Notes: a model not told the origin generated them from the letters alone. A DNA stretch of 64,000 nucleotides from Georgfuchsia toluolica (GCF_907163265.1 NZ_CAJQUM010000001.1:248001-312000); one strand, 5' to 3'; shown: positions 44,190-52,289, numbered from the stretch's first letter. Made by a program: numbers and translations.

Positions 44190-45584
44190 TTGGGGAAAAT
44201 GCTCGACCCGTGTGCCCTGGTATTCTCGTTATGGACGGCGGCATATGCCATCAATCGCCGCCTCGATCCCAATTACCTGCTGCTCTCATTGCTGGTTTTT
44301 TCGATCACCTTTCCGGGCGCCCAGCATTTGCATGAAGGGCTGCGCCCGCTCGTACGCAGGATCGTTCTGGGCTGGCTTGGCATTGCCTCGTTGCTCCTGT
44401 TCTTCGGCTATGCGACGCAATACATCCGCCATTACGACAGTGACGTCATCATCGCCTGGTTGTGGCTGGCGCCGGCGACGCAACTCGGCTTGAATTTGCT
44501 GACGCGGGCCGCAGCGCCCCGAATATTGGCGCTGCAGGGCAACCTGCAGCGGGTTGCCATCGTCGGCATGAACGAACAGGGACTGGCGCTGGCACAGCAA
44601 ATTGCCGACGACCGATATTCCGGCAAACAGGTCGTCGGTTATTTTGATGACCGCGACCAATTGCGGCTCGGTGGACTTGGACGTTTCCCGATGCTGGGCC
44701 GCATTGCCGACCTTCCCGCGGGCGTCAAAGCGCTGCATATCAGCCAGCTGTATCTCTCCCTGCCGATGATGCCCCAGTCGCGCATGCTGTCGCTGCTCGA
44801 TGAACTGCGCGATACGACCGCATCCATCTATTTCGTACCGGACATCTTCGTCACCGACCTGATACAGGGTCGCATGGATACAGTGGGCAACATACCTGTC
44901 GTCGCCGTGTGCGAAACCCCCTTCACCGGATTGAACGGTCTGGTCAAGCGTGGCAGTGACATTGTGCTGTCGCTGCTCATCCTCCTGCTCGTATCGCCGT
45001 TGATGCTGGCTGTCGCAGTCGGCATCAAGCTGGGGTCTCCCGGCCCGGTGATCTTCCGCCAGCGCCGCTATGGGCTCGCCGGAGAGGAGATCATTGTCTA
45101 CAAGTTCCGCTCAATGACGTTATGCGAGGACGGCGGCCAGATTATCCAGGCCAGCCGCAACGACAGCCGCATCACGCCGATCGGCGCCTTCATCCGCAAG
45201 ACATCGCTTGACGAGTTGCCGCAGTTCATCAACGTATTGCAAGGACGCATGAGCATCGTTGGCCCGCGCCCTCACGCTGTCGCACACAATGAGATGTACC
45301 GCAAGCTGATCAAGGGCTACATGGTGCGGCACAAAGTAAGGCCCGGCATTACCGGATGGGCCCAGGTCAACGGCCTGCGCGGCGAAACAGAGATACTGGA
45401 CAAAATGAAGGATCGCATCGAATACGACCTCGATTACCTGCACAACTGGTCGCTCTTTCTCGACCTGCGCATTATTCTCCGTACCGTTTTAATCGTGCTC
45501 ATGGATCAGCATGCATACAGATATGGGAGCAGCCCCACTCCTCTTGCCACGGCCATTTGGCCGACGCCGGAAATGTCGGCGTGA
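44190..45584 (+). CDS. undecaprenyl-phosphate sugar phosphotransferase (exopolysaccharide initiation)
   Basis: Polyprenyl glycosylphosphotransferase of the WcaJ/EpsB kind. It puts the first sugar phosphate on undecaprenyl phosphate. Four N-terminal TM helices, a CoA-binding-like nucleotide fold (RVAIVGMNEQGLALAQQIAD) and the C-terminal sugar-transferase domain (KRGSDIVLSLLILLLVSPLM, VYKFRSM, KTSLDELPQF, RPGITGWAQVNG) are seen. The start is unclear: TTG 44190 or ATG 44199, neither with a good ribosome binding site. The last ~20 residues after MDQHAYR (YGSSPTPLATAIWPT ...) are not family-like. The gene has therefore probably been fused to foreign sequence at its 3' end. Confidence 0.88.
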   Translation: MGKMLDPCALVFSLWTAAYAINRRLDPNYLLLSLLVFSITFPGAQHLHEGLRPLVRRIVLGWLGIASLLLFFGYATQYIRHYDSDVIIAWLWLAPATQLGLNLLTRAAAPRILALQGNLQRVAIVGMNEQGLALAQQIADDRYSGKQVVGYFDDRDQLRLGGLGRFPMLGRIADLPAGVKALHISQLYLSLPMMPQSRMLSLLDELRDTTASIYFVPDIFVTDLIQGRMDTVGNIPVVAVCETPFTGLNGLVKRGSDIVLSLLILLLVSPLMLAVAVGIKLGSPGPVIFRQRRYGLAGEEIIVYKFRSMTLCEDGGQIIQASRNDSRITPIGAFIRKTSLDELPQFINVLQGRMSIVGPRPHAVAHNEMYRKLIKGYMVRHKVRPGITGWAQVNGLRGETEILDKMKDRIEYDLDYLHNWSLFLDLRIILRTVLIVLMDQHAYRYGSSPTPLATAIWPTPEMSA

Positions 45585-45605
45585 CGGCAAACCAGTTCAC
45601 ATCTA

Positions 45606-45849
45606 TACGGATTCAGCACTCGGCTAAAGCTGCCGTTCGATGCCGCCGTCGCGAAAGTCACCGAAGCCCTGAAAAAGGAAGGCTTCGGCGTTCTCACCGA
45701 TATCGATGTCAAGGCAACATTGAAAGCCAAACTCAACATCGAGCATCGGCCCTATCGCATCCTCGGCGTGCAATCCGCCACTGGCTCACCGCGCGATCGA
45801 GGCCGATCCCGACATCGGCTTGCTGTTGCCGTGCAACGTGGTCGTGCCT
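45606..45849 (+). pseudogene. DUF302 family protein, decayed
   Basis: The frame from 45606 reads [20 protein letters not shown] and [18 protein letters not shown], then [10 protein letters not shown]. The family sequence [20 protein letters not shown] then appears in the +1 frame from 45766, ending LLPCNVVV. A loss of two bases (GCGCG to GCG) near 45766 explains the shift. The codon in start position is CTA, not ATG. The 3' part after NVVV is missing and the HD-GYP gene on the other strand begins there. Confidence 0.75.
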
Positions 45850-45881
45850 ATGCGTTGCATGAAGTACAGCGGTCATTCCAG

Positions 45882-46721
45882 CTAGAGAACGAGGGGTGCA
45901 GTTGCCTCAACCATTGCGCCGATCAGTTCGGTATCGGCAGCCGGAGAGAGGGCGAATGCGTCTGCCCTCTCGTCCAGCCTTTCAACTATGTAGTTGCCAT
46001 CCGTCTTGACGAGTTTTGCCTGTGCCCCGCAGTGTCGACAAACGACGCAATCACCGACTCGATGGCTGCGCGTAACCACCATCGGAGCGCTGCATCCACT
46101 ACAGGCGAGAAGTGGAATGCCTGGCTCGCTGTGGGCAACAATATGCTCAAGTTGCGTGCCGCTAGCCAAACCTGCGAAACGTCGTCCTAGATCCGCATCG
46201 AATTGTGTTCCAATTCGCTCGGTGATAATCGCCATCGCATTCGCGATCGGCATGCCTGGACGGTAGGGGCGGGTGCTGGTCATGGCATCAAAGGCATCGG
46301 CAATGGCTACGATGCGGGCCACCGCGGGGATGGCATCGCCTCGAAGTCCTCGGGGATAGCCATTACCATTGGGCATTTCGTGATGTCCAGCGACGGCTTC
46401 AATGGCAAGGTGTGACAACGGATGTGGAGTGAGCAGGCGCTGCCCAATAGCAGGATGAGTGCGTATGACGTCGAATTCCGCATCTTCCAGTTTTCCTGGC
46501 CTTTTGAGAATCGAGTCGGGAACACCGACTTTGCCAAGGTCATGCAGGAATCCGCCAAGCTCTGCTAATGCTGTCGCACGCGGGGTTAGCCCTGACACCT
46601 CAGAGAGCAGGCGAGAGAATTGTGAAACCCGCCACAAGTGCCCTCCTGTGTATGGATCGCGCGCTTCAACGATCATGGATAGGCCAAACAGGCTTTTGAG
46701 CAGTTCTGATTGCTGACTCAT
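45882..46721 (-). CDS. HD-GYP domain protein with C-terminal zinc ribbon
   Basis: A 279-residue cytosolic protein. The HD-GYP domain (~5-180) has the first His in [14 protein letters not shown] in [23 protein letters not shown], and [17 protein letters not shown]. It is complete and probably a cyclic-di-GMP phosphodiesterase. Residues ~200-235 hold CSGC and CRHC, a four-cysteine zinc-ribbon-like module. There is no receiver or membrane domain, so input may come through this module. An AGAGAACC stretch precedes the ATG. Its 3' end abuts the DUF302 pseudogene. Confidence 0.88.
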   Translation of the reverse strand: MSQQSELLKSLFGLSMIVEARDPYTGGHLWRVSQFSRLLSEVSGLTPRATALAELGGFLHDLGKVGVPDSILKRPGKLEDAEFDVIRTHPAIGQRLLTPHPLSHLAIEAVAGHHEMPNGNGYPRGLRGDAIPAVARIVAIADAFDAMTSTRPYRPGMPIANAMAIITERIGTQFDADLGRRFAGLASGTQLEHIVAHSEPGIPLLACSGCSAPMVVTRSHRVGDCVVCRHCGAQAKLVKTDGNYIVERLDERADAFALSPAADTELIGAMVEATAPLVL

Positions 46722-46924
46722 AGGGTTCTCTGCCTCAACCGTCAGTAGCCGTATAACCCTTCGCGGCGGCTTGGTGTGAAACTAAAGTCAAACGGCTTTT
46801 GAAAATGAAACGCCATCCTATCTTCTTGCGACTGGAAATCAGGAAGGAGGAAGATTCTCTCGGGCGCGTTCATGTCGAACCTTTCAACGAAGCGGATGGC
46901 TCACTATCTTCCATGGGTGAGGTG

Positions 46925-47584
46925 CTAACCAAATTTGGCTGGAAACTGCTTGGCGATGGCGCCGGCAAGCGCATCGGCGATGACATACATATGCTTCTTC
47001 ATCGCGTCCCAGGTCTGTGCCTCTTCGGCGTACTGTTTGCCCTTGAGCTGCTGGATCTCCTGGATGTGATGCCCGACATGCGCAAGCAATAATCCGTTCA
47101 GCGTGTCAAACGGCAGATTAGGATTCGCGCCGCTGAGGAATTGGGCAATCTCGCCCGCATTGCCGGTCAGGTGCTTGACGGCGGCCTCCTGCCTGGTCTT
47201 GTTACCGGCAGCGGCCGCCTGAAGGTACTCCTTGACGGCCCCATAGTGCCCGGCAAGCAGACCGAACAGTTTCTCGGAAGCCTCCTGGCCATAAAATGGC
47301 TCAATCGCACCTGCAATCTGCCTGGCGTTGGCGACAACCTCTTTTTCAGCCGCAGCCGCTGCTGTTTTGTTGCCGGCCAAGGTATCGGCAATCACATTGC
47401 GCACCCAGAAAATGTGGCCCACCCATAGGTCGCGCAACGCAGCACCTGTTTCGGCGACTTTGGCGGCCGATGCGGCCTGAACAACGACAACATGCTCGGC
47501 ATGCTGCGCCATCGCAGGCCCAACTGGCGCCAGGAAGGCGACTGCCATAAAGGCCGCTATTAGAGAAAGTTTGCCTGGATTCAT
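46925..47584 (-). CDS. secreted all-helical protein of unknown function, ECF-promoter controlled
   Basis: A 219-residue exported protein with signal peptide ending PAMAQHA. The mature part is a predicted helical bundle with conserved-looking LRDLWVGHIFWVRNVIADTL, IEPFYGQEASEKLFGLLAGH and LLLAHVGHHIQEIQQL. Several His, Glu and Asp residues could bind a metal, but no known motif is evident. I do not recognise a named family. AAAGGTGATCCCAA precedes the ATG. The promoter block at 47648-47675 is nearly identical to the one in front of the peroxidase-like gene at 49040-50332. Confidence 0.75.
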   Translation of the reverse strand: MNPGKLSLIAAFMAVAFLAPVGPAMAQHAEHVVVVQAASAAKVAETGAALRDLWVGHIFWVRNVIADTLAGNKTAAAAAEKEVVANARQIAGAIEPFYGQEASEKLFGLLAGHYGAVKEYLQAAAAGNKTRQEAAVKHLTGNAGEIAQFLSGANPNLPFDTLNGLLLAHVGHHIQEIQQLKGKQYAEEAQTWDAMKKHMYVIADALAGAIAKQFPAKFG

Positions 47585-47647
47585 TTGGGATCACCTTTAT
47601 AAGTTGGTTGACGAAAGAGATCGATGTTGTTGTCGCTCTCGTACATT

Positions 47648-47675
47648 GGATGAGGGCAGTTGTCGCGGCGTTCCC
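47648..47675 (-). promoter_or_regulatory. ECF sigma promoter 1
   Basis: On the minus strand GGGAAC (47670-47675) and TCATCC (47648-47653) stand with 16 bases between GGAAC and TCATCC, the ECF -35/-10 arrangement. The surrounding block (CGGGAACGCCGCGAC before, TCCAATGTACGAG after) recurs at 50396-50423. The distance to the start codon of the helical protein is ~65 bases. Confidence 0.65.
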
Positions 47676-48042
47676 GATTTCCTGGGGCTAAAGATTGGAT
47701 GGTTCGAAAGTGTGGAAGTCAGTTGAGGTCGGAGTCTGCCCCCAAGGCTCGATACGCGGTGAATTCGAGTCTGATCCTGAGACTTTTCAGGCCGCCTCGT
47801 GAAATAAGCCCGCTGAACCTTTGGCCCATGCAACACCACGGTAGTCAACGTTATAGGCCAACGTTGTCTTCACCAATTCATAGTGGGACGAGGTGTCGAA
47901 AATCGCGTGGCGTCTACAGGCTCCGGTACAACTGTCGCGACATGCGGGCCTTGCGCTTCGGCGTCGAAAGATAATCCGCGAAGCGCTTGTTCTCTGCGAC
48001 AGATAGCTGGTTCATGGGCAGGATAAGATGCCTGTATGGGAA
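47676..48042. other. gene-poor stretch with a possible 33-codon ORF (47914-48015, minus)
   Basis: The stretch holds no family I recognise. On the minus strand ATG 48015 to the stop at 47914 reads MNQLSVAENKRFADYLSTPK and RKARMSRQLYRSL. That is a basic, plausible peptide just downstream of the sigma gene. No clear ribosome binding site was seen. It may be a small protein or the remnant of a larger one. Confidence 0.25.
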
Positions 48043-48759
48043 TCAGCCACCCGGATTGTGGCTTCCAACCTCGCTGAGCCTTGCCATCACCCGTGCCACG
48101 ATGCGATCGCAACGCTTGCCGTCAAAGGCAAAGGCTTCCTCGTACCCAAGGTCCAAATCTCGCGACAGACCTTCACGCATCATGCTGCGGGCGCGGAAGT
48201 ACCGTGACCGCACCGTTGCCTCAGGAATGCCCAAAGCGGCGGCAGTCTCTTCGACCGTGAGCTCTTGTACTCCCCGCAACATGAAGACCGTGCGGAACAC
48301 GTCCGGCAGCATGTCGATCCTGGCCTCGATCAACTTGCGCGCTTCCACGCGCTCGGCAGCATGTTCGGGCTGGCTGTTGGGATCATGGTCCATAAATGTC
48401 TCCATATGCGCCGCAACGGTGTCGATCACTGTGTCGAGCGGGATTACGTCCGCGCTACGCCGGCGCAACCTGCCGAACGCCTCGTTGGCGACAATGCGCA
48501 CCAGCCAGGTCGACAATCTCGCGTCGGCGCGAAAGCTGCCAAGCCCGCGATAGGCGTGCAGATAGGCTTCCTGCACTGCGTCCTCGGCATCCTCGTCATT
48601 CTTGAGGATGCTGCGCGCCGTGCGGAACAACAACTGGTTGTTGCGCCGCATGATTTTCTCGAACGCTTCCTGGTCGCCCGCCGCCGCGCGCGATGCGAGT
48701 ACCGCGTCCGCTCCCCGATCGGGTGGTGTTTTGGCTGGTTGAGTTTCGGCGTTTGTCAT
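48043..48759 (-). CDS. ECF-type RNA polymerase sigma factor
   Basis: A 238-residue sigma-70 family protein with only regions 2 and 4. Region 2 (~25-100) has DQEAFEKIMRRNNQLLFRTA, DAEDAVQEAYLHAYRGLGSF and LSTWLVRIVANEAFGRLRRR. Region 4 (~145-205) has LPDVFRTVFMLRGVQELTVE and IPEATVRSRYFRARSMM. The C-terminal ~30 residues (ALLY EEAFAFDGKRCDRIVARVMA-like end) extend beyond region 4. No anti-sigma gene follows. AAGGGGG precedes the ATG, and a 22-codon ORF ends 12 bases upstream. Two flanking genes carry matching ECF promoters, so they are its likely targets. Confidence 0.92.
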   Translation of the reverse strand: MTNAETQPAKTPPDRGADAVLASRAAAGDQEAFEKIMRRNNQLLFRTARSILKNDEDAEDAVQEAYLHAYRGLGSFRADARLSTWLVRIVANEAFGRLRRRSADVIPLDTVIDTVAAHMETFMDHDPNSQPEHAAERVEARKLIEARIDMLPDVFRTVFMLRGVQELTVEETAAALGIPEATVRSRYFRARSMMREGLSRDLDLGYEEAFAFDGKRCDRIVARVMARLSEVGSHNPGG

Positions 48760-48771
48760 GTTGGCCCCCTT

Positions 48772-48840
48772 TCATTTTTCTTCGCTGCCGACTACCAGCT
48801 TATACGTTTCGAAGAATGTGCGTTTTACAAGGCGTGCCAT
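48772..48840 (-). CDS. 22-codon ORF preceding the sigma factor gene
   Basis: ATG 48840 is preceded by AAAGGAGAGCGTC, a strong ribosome binding site. The frame MARLVKRTFFETYKLVVGSE ends EK and a stop 12 bases before the sigma-factor ATG, so both would be on one transcript. The peptide is basic and amphipathic. It could be a leader that couples translation of the sigma gene, or a small regulator of it. No family is known to me. Confidence 0.5.
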   Translation of the reverse strand: MARLVKRTFFETYKLVVGSEEK

Positions 48841-49039
48841 GACGCTCTCCTTTCAATAATGGTTCTAACGCGGTCGCAATCCTGAAGCTGCAGCAACAAC
48901 TGGTTCTCGTATGTTCCAACAATTGAGAACGGATCGATCCCGAGCAACGAGGTACTGCAAATTGCGTGTCTTGCGAATGAATCCTGCTTTACGCAGGGCC
49001 TTGTTCTTGGACACGGGAATGCAATCTGTGGACAAATCA

Positions 49040-50332
49040 CTACAAGGACTTGAGATATTCGACCAGATCAGCCATGTCGGCATTGCTCAGTCCCAGAGAC
49101 TTCTTCGTGTTGTACATCTGCACCACTGCATCAAGCGTTGGCGCAGTGCCGTTGTGAAAATACGGGGCATGCTGCCACAACCCATGCAACGGCGCGGTTC
49201 GGTACTGCCTGGTCGCACTGCGCGAGGCGTAGCTGGGAGTTCCGTTTGGCTCAGGTTCGCTTACTACATCGCTAGCAGGATGCAGCCGCGAATTGGCGTC
49301 CGTCAACTCGCTTCCACTATGGCAGGTACTGCAGGTGCCGGCGCCATTAAAGACGGCTTGACCCCGGGCGGCAGCGGCGGGGTCGAAACTTCCGGCGGGT
49401 GGCGGTGGTGCATTCAGGCTGAGTTGATACGCTTGCAATGCCGGCAGCTTCGAGGTGATCAGGTCATCCGTGCCATTGGTGACATTGACCCCCGTACGCG
49501 GCTCCGAGAACGACCCATGTCCGCCCATCTGCGTGACGCCTACGTAGCGGTTCCAATACGCGATATCTGAGCCATCGCCCGTGGACGTGATGCTATGGAT
49601 GCCGGCGAGGCCGTATGCAGGCGGGATGACCTGTGGGCCGTTGATACCGTCCAGGTTGAAACGGGGATCGTATTTGCCTTTGCCCCAGGAGTTAAAGACC
49701 GCTTTTGTAGCTGCGTCCAACGCAGGCGACAGCGCAATAATCGCCCCGGGATTGAGGTCGCGATTGGGCCAGCCGTCGAGACGCTTGCCGATGCCGGGCG
49801 CGAATGAATTGTCGACGGTCGAATGGCACAGGGCACAGGTGATACCCACGTGCGTCAGCGTGTCCGTACCGGCGATGGTCTCAACCGTGCCCTGAAGGCC
49901 GATCACGGCATTAAGCTTCAGCAATGCGATCGTTGTGGCGGGACTCTTCAGATCGACAGTGCCGTTCTGGATTCCCTGCACCACCGCGGGTGGCAATGCT
50001 TCAGCATCCACCTTGAGGCCGACCGACAATGCGGTCGTCGGGTCGACGGCCGCCGCGATCACTTCATGCATGCGCAGCGTGTCGGTCCATTTGGTCTCGT
50101 CGCCGAAGGTATCGAAACGAAAGATCTGCTGGCCCTGCGCGACCAGCGCGGCATTGGCGGCCGCAGCATCCGACTGCATCGACCCACTACCGCCACTACC
50201 GCAGGCGGTTGCCAAGATAGCAGCCACACTTAGCGTGCCTGAAGTCACGACTTTGCGCAAGGGCAAAGGCGACGGATGGCTATGTCGCGTGTGCCCGAAG
50301 GCTGCGATAAGGAATTGTTTGTTCGATTTCAT
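49040..50332 (-). CDS. di-haem cytochrome c peroxidase-like lipoprotein
   Basis: A 430-residue exported protein. ATG 50332 (AAAAGGTGAATCCG in front) gives an N-terminal signal with ILATACGSGG, a lipobox-like cysteine. Two CxxCH haem motifs are present: ITCALCHSTVDN (~165) and GTCSTCHSGSEL (~345). GLWQHAPYFHNGTAPTLDAV at the C-terminus is the MauG/di-haem peroxidase pattern. The oxidant-facing substrate is unknown. Its promoter block at 50396-50423 matches the one of the helical protein at 46925-47584. The upstream extension to 50434 lacks a signal peptide and is not used. Confidence 0.88.
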   Translation of the reverse strand: MKSNKQFLIAAFGHTRHSHPSPLPLRKVVTSGTLSVAAILATACGSGGSGSMQSDAAAANAALVAQGQQIFRFDTFGDETKWTDTLRMHEVIAAAVDPTTALSVGLKVDAEALPPAVVQGIQNGTVDLKSPATTIALLKLNAVIGLQGTVETIAGTDTLTHVGITCALCHSTVDNSFAPGIGKRLDGWPNRDLNPGAIIALSPALDAATKAVFNSWGKGKYDPRFNLDGINGPQVIPPAYGLAGIHSITSTGDGSDIAYWNRYVGVTQMGGHGSFSEPRTGVNVTNGTDDLITSKLPALQAYQLSLNAPPPPAGSFDPAAAARGQAVFNGAGTCSTCHSGSELTDANSRLHPASDVVSEPEPNGTPSYASRSATRQYRTAPLHGLWQHAPYFHNGTAPTLDAVVQMYNTKKSLGLSNADMADLVEYLKSL

Positions 50333-50395
50333 CGGATTCACCTTTTGCAGGTTGATAAGGTTAAAAGTTCGAGGTTGTGTTCGTCCTCGCACATT

Positions 50396-50423
50396 GGACG
50401 AGCGCGCACGTCGCGGCGTTCCC
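50396..50423 (-). promoter_or_regulatory. ECF sigma promoter 2
   Basis: On the minus strand GGGAAC (50418-50423) and TCGTCC (50396-50401) with 16 bases between GGAAC and TCGTCC, as in promoter 1. Shared flanks are CGGGAACGCCGCGAC upstream and TCCAATGTGCGAG downstream. The -10 contains CGTC, the classical ECF core. Confidence 0.65.
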
Positions 50424-50900
50424 GTTTTCTTCAACTGCCGATTCCAGGTGATGGGGGGTGAACTGAGTCGTTAAGGCTCTTGCTCCGCAATGAACTGTGC
50501 GAGCGCAGTAATCTTGACCCTGTATACGGGGAAAAACGCGAACACGATTTTTTAAGCGTCATGAGACCGCCATTGGTCGGGAATACGCATTCGCTGATTT
50601 GAGAAACGGACGTTCACATCAGCAATACTGATTCTTTCAGTTTGCGCAGGGCGAGCGGCCAGTTTGGCCGAAGAGCGGTCGAAGTGCAGAACTTCCGGAT
50701 GGTTCGGCAATACTCTGAAAACGGTCACAAGAGATGCGTACGTCATGTGTCCCTTATGGGCACGCAAGCGACCGGCCTCTATTCGGATTCGTCGCCGGAA
50801 AGCGGTCAGCGAAATTCCGCTTCCTGGAAGCGGCCAGTCGCTACCGAGTGCTCCGTGCCCGATTCAGCCGTTCGGATATCCGAAAGCAGACGCCCAACCT
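50424..50900. other. gene-free stretch
   Basis: About 480 bases between the peroxidase-like gene and the DUF305 gene. I found no ORF with protein-like character, no tRNA and no repeat shared with other parts of the window. Confidence 0.4.
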
Positions 50901-51329
50901 TCACGGTGATCCGCGCGTCCCGGCTAGCGCGGGGAACTCGTCCCGCTCTGGACCCGATTTGGCGCTCAGAATTGCCAGGCGCCGCTTCATTCCTTCGATT
51001 TCGACGACTTGGCTCGCGATGATTTCCTCCGCGAGTTTTCGCGTGAGTGGATCGCGGCCGTGAATCAGCACCAGCCGCGCCATCTCCACCGCGCCTTCAT
51101 GGTGCGGAATCATCATCGCGAGAAAATCGACGTCCGCATTGCCGGTGTAACCCGGCGCGTGCATGTCGCGCATCATCTTGTCCATGCCGAGATCCATCCC
51201 TGACGCAAACCGCGCGAATGTTGCGCCGTAACGCGCGGGCACGTCGCTCCCACCCATGTCATGGTGTTGGTGCTGTGCGAAAACTTGCCCGCACATGAGT
51301 CCCAGCGATAACAGGATCCATCGCATCAT
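50901..51329 (-). CDS. DUF305 family exported protein
   Basis: A 142-residue exported protein. ATG 51329 opens MMRWILLSLGLMCGQVFAQH, a signal peptide. The DUF305 core follows: FARFASGMDLGMDKMMRDMH, DVDFLAMMIPHHEGAVEMAR and LAEEIIASQVVEIEGMKR. The ferritin-like fold with its HH-E and M-rich motif is often linked to copper and silver tolerance loci. The open frame extends upstream to 51560, but that part has no signal and overlaps other remnants. Confidence 0.88.
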   Translation of the reverse strand: MMRWILLSLGLMCGQVFAQHQHHDMGGSDVPARYGATFARFASGMDLGMDKMMRDMHAPGYTGNADVDFLAMMIPHHEGAVEMARLVLIHGRDPLTRKLAEEIIASQVVEIEGMKRRLAILSAKSGPERDEFPALAGTRGSP

Positions 51330-51337
51330 CGCGCCCA

Positions 51338-51424
51338 CTATGCCGTTTGGCCCTTGTACCCCGGCCTCACGTAGACCAGGTTGATGCTCTTCTTGTTGCG
51401 TAGCTCGTCCGAGGGTAGTTTCAA
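51338..51424 (-). pseudogene. 3' end of an unidentified gene
   Basis: Directly upstream of the DUF305 gene, a frame reads LKLPSDELRNKKSINLVYVR and PGYKGQTA followed by a stop, and an in-frame TGA closes it upstream. The peptide is protein-like and ends 8 bases before the DUF305 ATG, as an operon neighbour would. Its family was not recognised. Confidence 0.35.
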
Positions 51425-51566
51425 TCAGTACGCGAAGCGTGGAACACCAGCAAGTCGGCCCATGGCGGCTGTCAAAGACACCGGCATTAGCAATTGCGCT
51501 ACCATTGCGCTTCTTTGAAACCATGGGACTACCCAGCCTTGCGCCACGGCAGGAATTCAATTCATC

Positions 51567-51639
51567 GAACCGCCGGATACGTGCCCGTACGTCCGGTGGT
51601 GGGGGAGGGAGGAGCCGTGAGGCTTCTTCCTATCCCGAT
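51567..51639 (+). ncRNA. group II intron 3' end (domains V and VI)
   Basis: 51567-51601 folds as domain V: a lower helix (ACCGCCGGA with TCCGGTGGT), a two-base bulge CG on the 3' side and an upper stem TACG/CGTA closed by TGCC. Domain VI follows as GGAGGAGCC-GTGA-GGCTTCTTCC, and the intron-like 3' terminus TATCCCGAT ends at 51639. No reverse transcriptase frame or 5' intron part is present, so this is a truncated copy. It directly precedes a gene cassette. Confidence 0.6.
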
Positions 51640-51660
51640 TGAGCGTTATAGAGGAAAGCA

Positions 51661-52164
51661 ATGCGAATTCGAAATAGCGTGGCAAATGATTTTGAAGCGA
51701 TCTTGGCGATCATCAACGACGCAGCACAGGCTTATCGCGGGGTGATACCAAGCGACCGCTGGCATGAACCGTACATGTCGGCCGACGAGTTGGCGAAAGA
51801 GATTGCCAGTGGCGTCATCTTCTGGATGGCAGAGGACAATGGGCAGCTGCTGGGCGTGATGGGAATTCAGGATAAAGAAGACGTTGCTTTGGTTCGACAT
51901 GCCTATACCGCGACGGCGTTACAGAGGAAAGGCATCGGAACAAAGCTGCTTCGTCGCGTGGAGGCCCTGGCTGGCAAGCCGATCCTGATTGGGACATGGG
52001 CTGATGCGTCATGGGCCATTGAGTTCTATCGACGAAACGGTTTCACAGTCGTCTCAGACGGAGACAAGAATCGCCTGCTCCGGGCATACTGGTCGGTCCC
52101 GGTGAGGCAAGTTGAAACCTCGGTCGTACTTGCCGATAGACGATGGATGAAGGCCCAAGGCTAG
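51661..52164 (+). CDS. GNAT family N-acetyltransferase (cassette gene)
   Basis: A 167-residue GNAT protein. Seen are the N-terminal strand MRIRNSVANDFEAILAIIND, the substrate-side loop with AYRGVIPSDRWHEPYMSADE, and the acetyl-CoA loop ALQRKGIGTKLLRRVEALAG. The C-terminal GTWADASWAIEFYRRNGFTV completes the fold. The substrate is not predictable. AGGAAAGCA precedes the ATG. The gene is followed 9 bases later by an attC site, and preceded by a group II intron end and GTTATAG, a weak recombination core. This is a gene cassette layout. Confidence 0.9.
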   Translation: MRIRNSVANDFEAILAIINDAAQAYRGVIPSDRWHEPYMSADELAKEIASGVIFWMAEDNGQLLGVMGIQDKEDVALVRHAYTATALQRKGIGTKLLRRVEALAGKPILIGTWADASWAIEFYRRNGFTVVSDGDKNRLLRAYWSVPVRQVETSVVLADRRWMKAQG

Positions 52165-52173
52165 CCCGATGAC

Positions 52174-52230
52174 GCCCAACCGTCATTGCAGCGGGCTGCT
52201 TTCGGCAGCCGCTGAATTCGAACATTGGGC
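52174..52230 (+). other. attC recombination site 1
   Basis: A 57-base imperfect palindrome. The left core is GCCCAAC (52174-52180) and the right core ATTGGGC (52224-52230). Between them CAGCG-GGCTGC pairs with GCAGCC-GCTG around a TTTCG loop, with an unpaired base as in real attC stems. The right core has A where the consensus GTTRRRY has G. It lies between two small same-strand genes. Confidence 0.7.
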
Positions 52231-52289
52231 GTCTTCACAAATTCGGCTGCATCTACCGATTGCAGTGCCCTTTTTTGAGGAGAGAAGCT

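Noticed and set aside
46799..47092. 97-codon plus-strand frame MKMKRHPIFLRLEIRKEEDS...
   Set aside because: Most of it is antisense to the helical secreted protein, which has a signal peptide, ribosome binding site and promoter.
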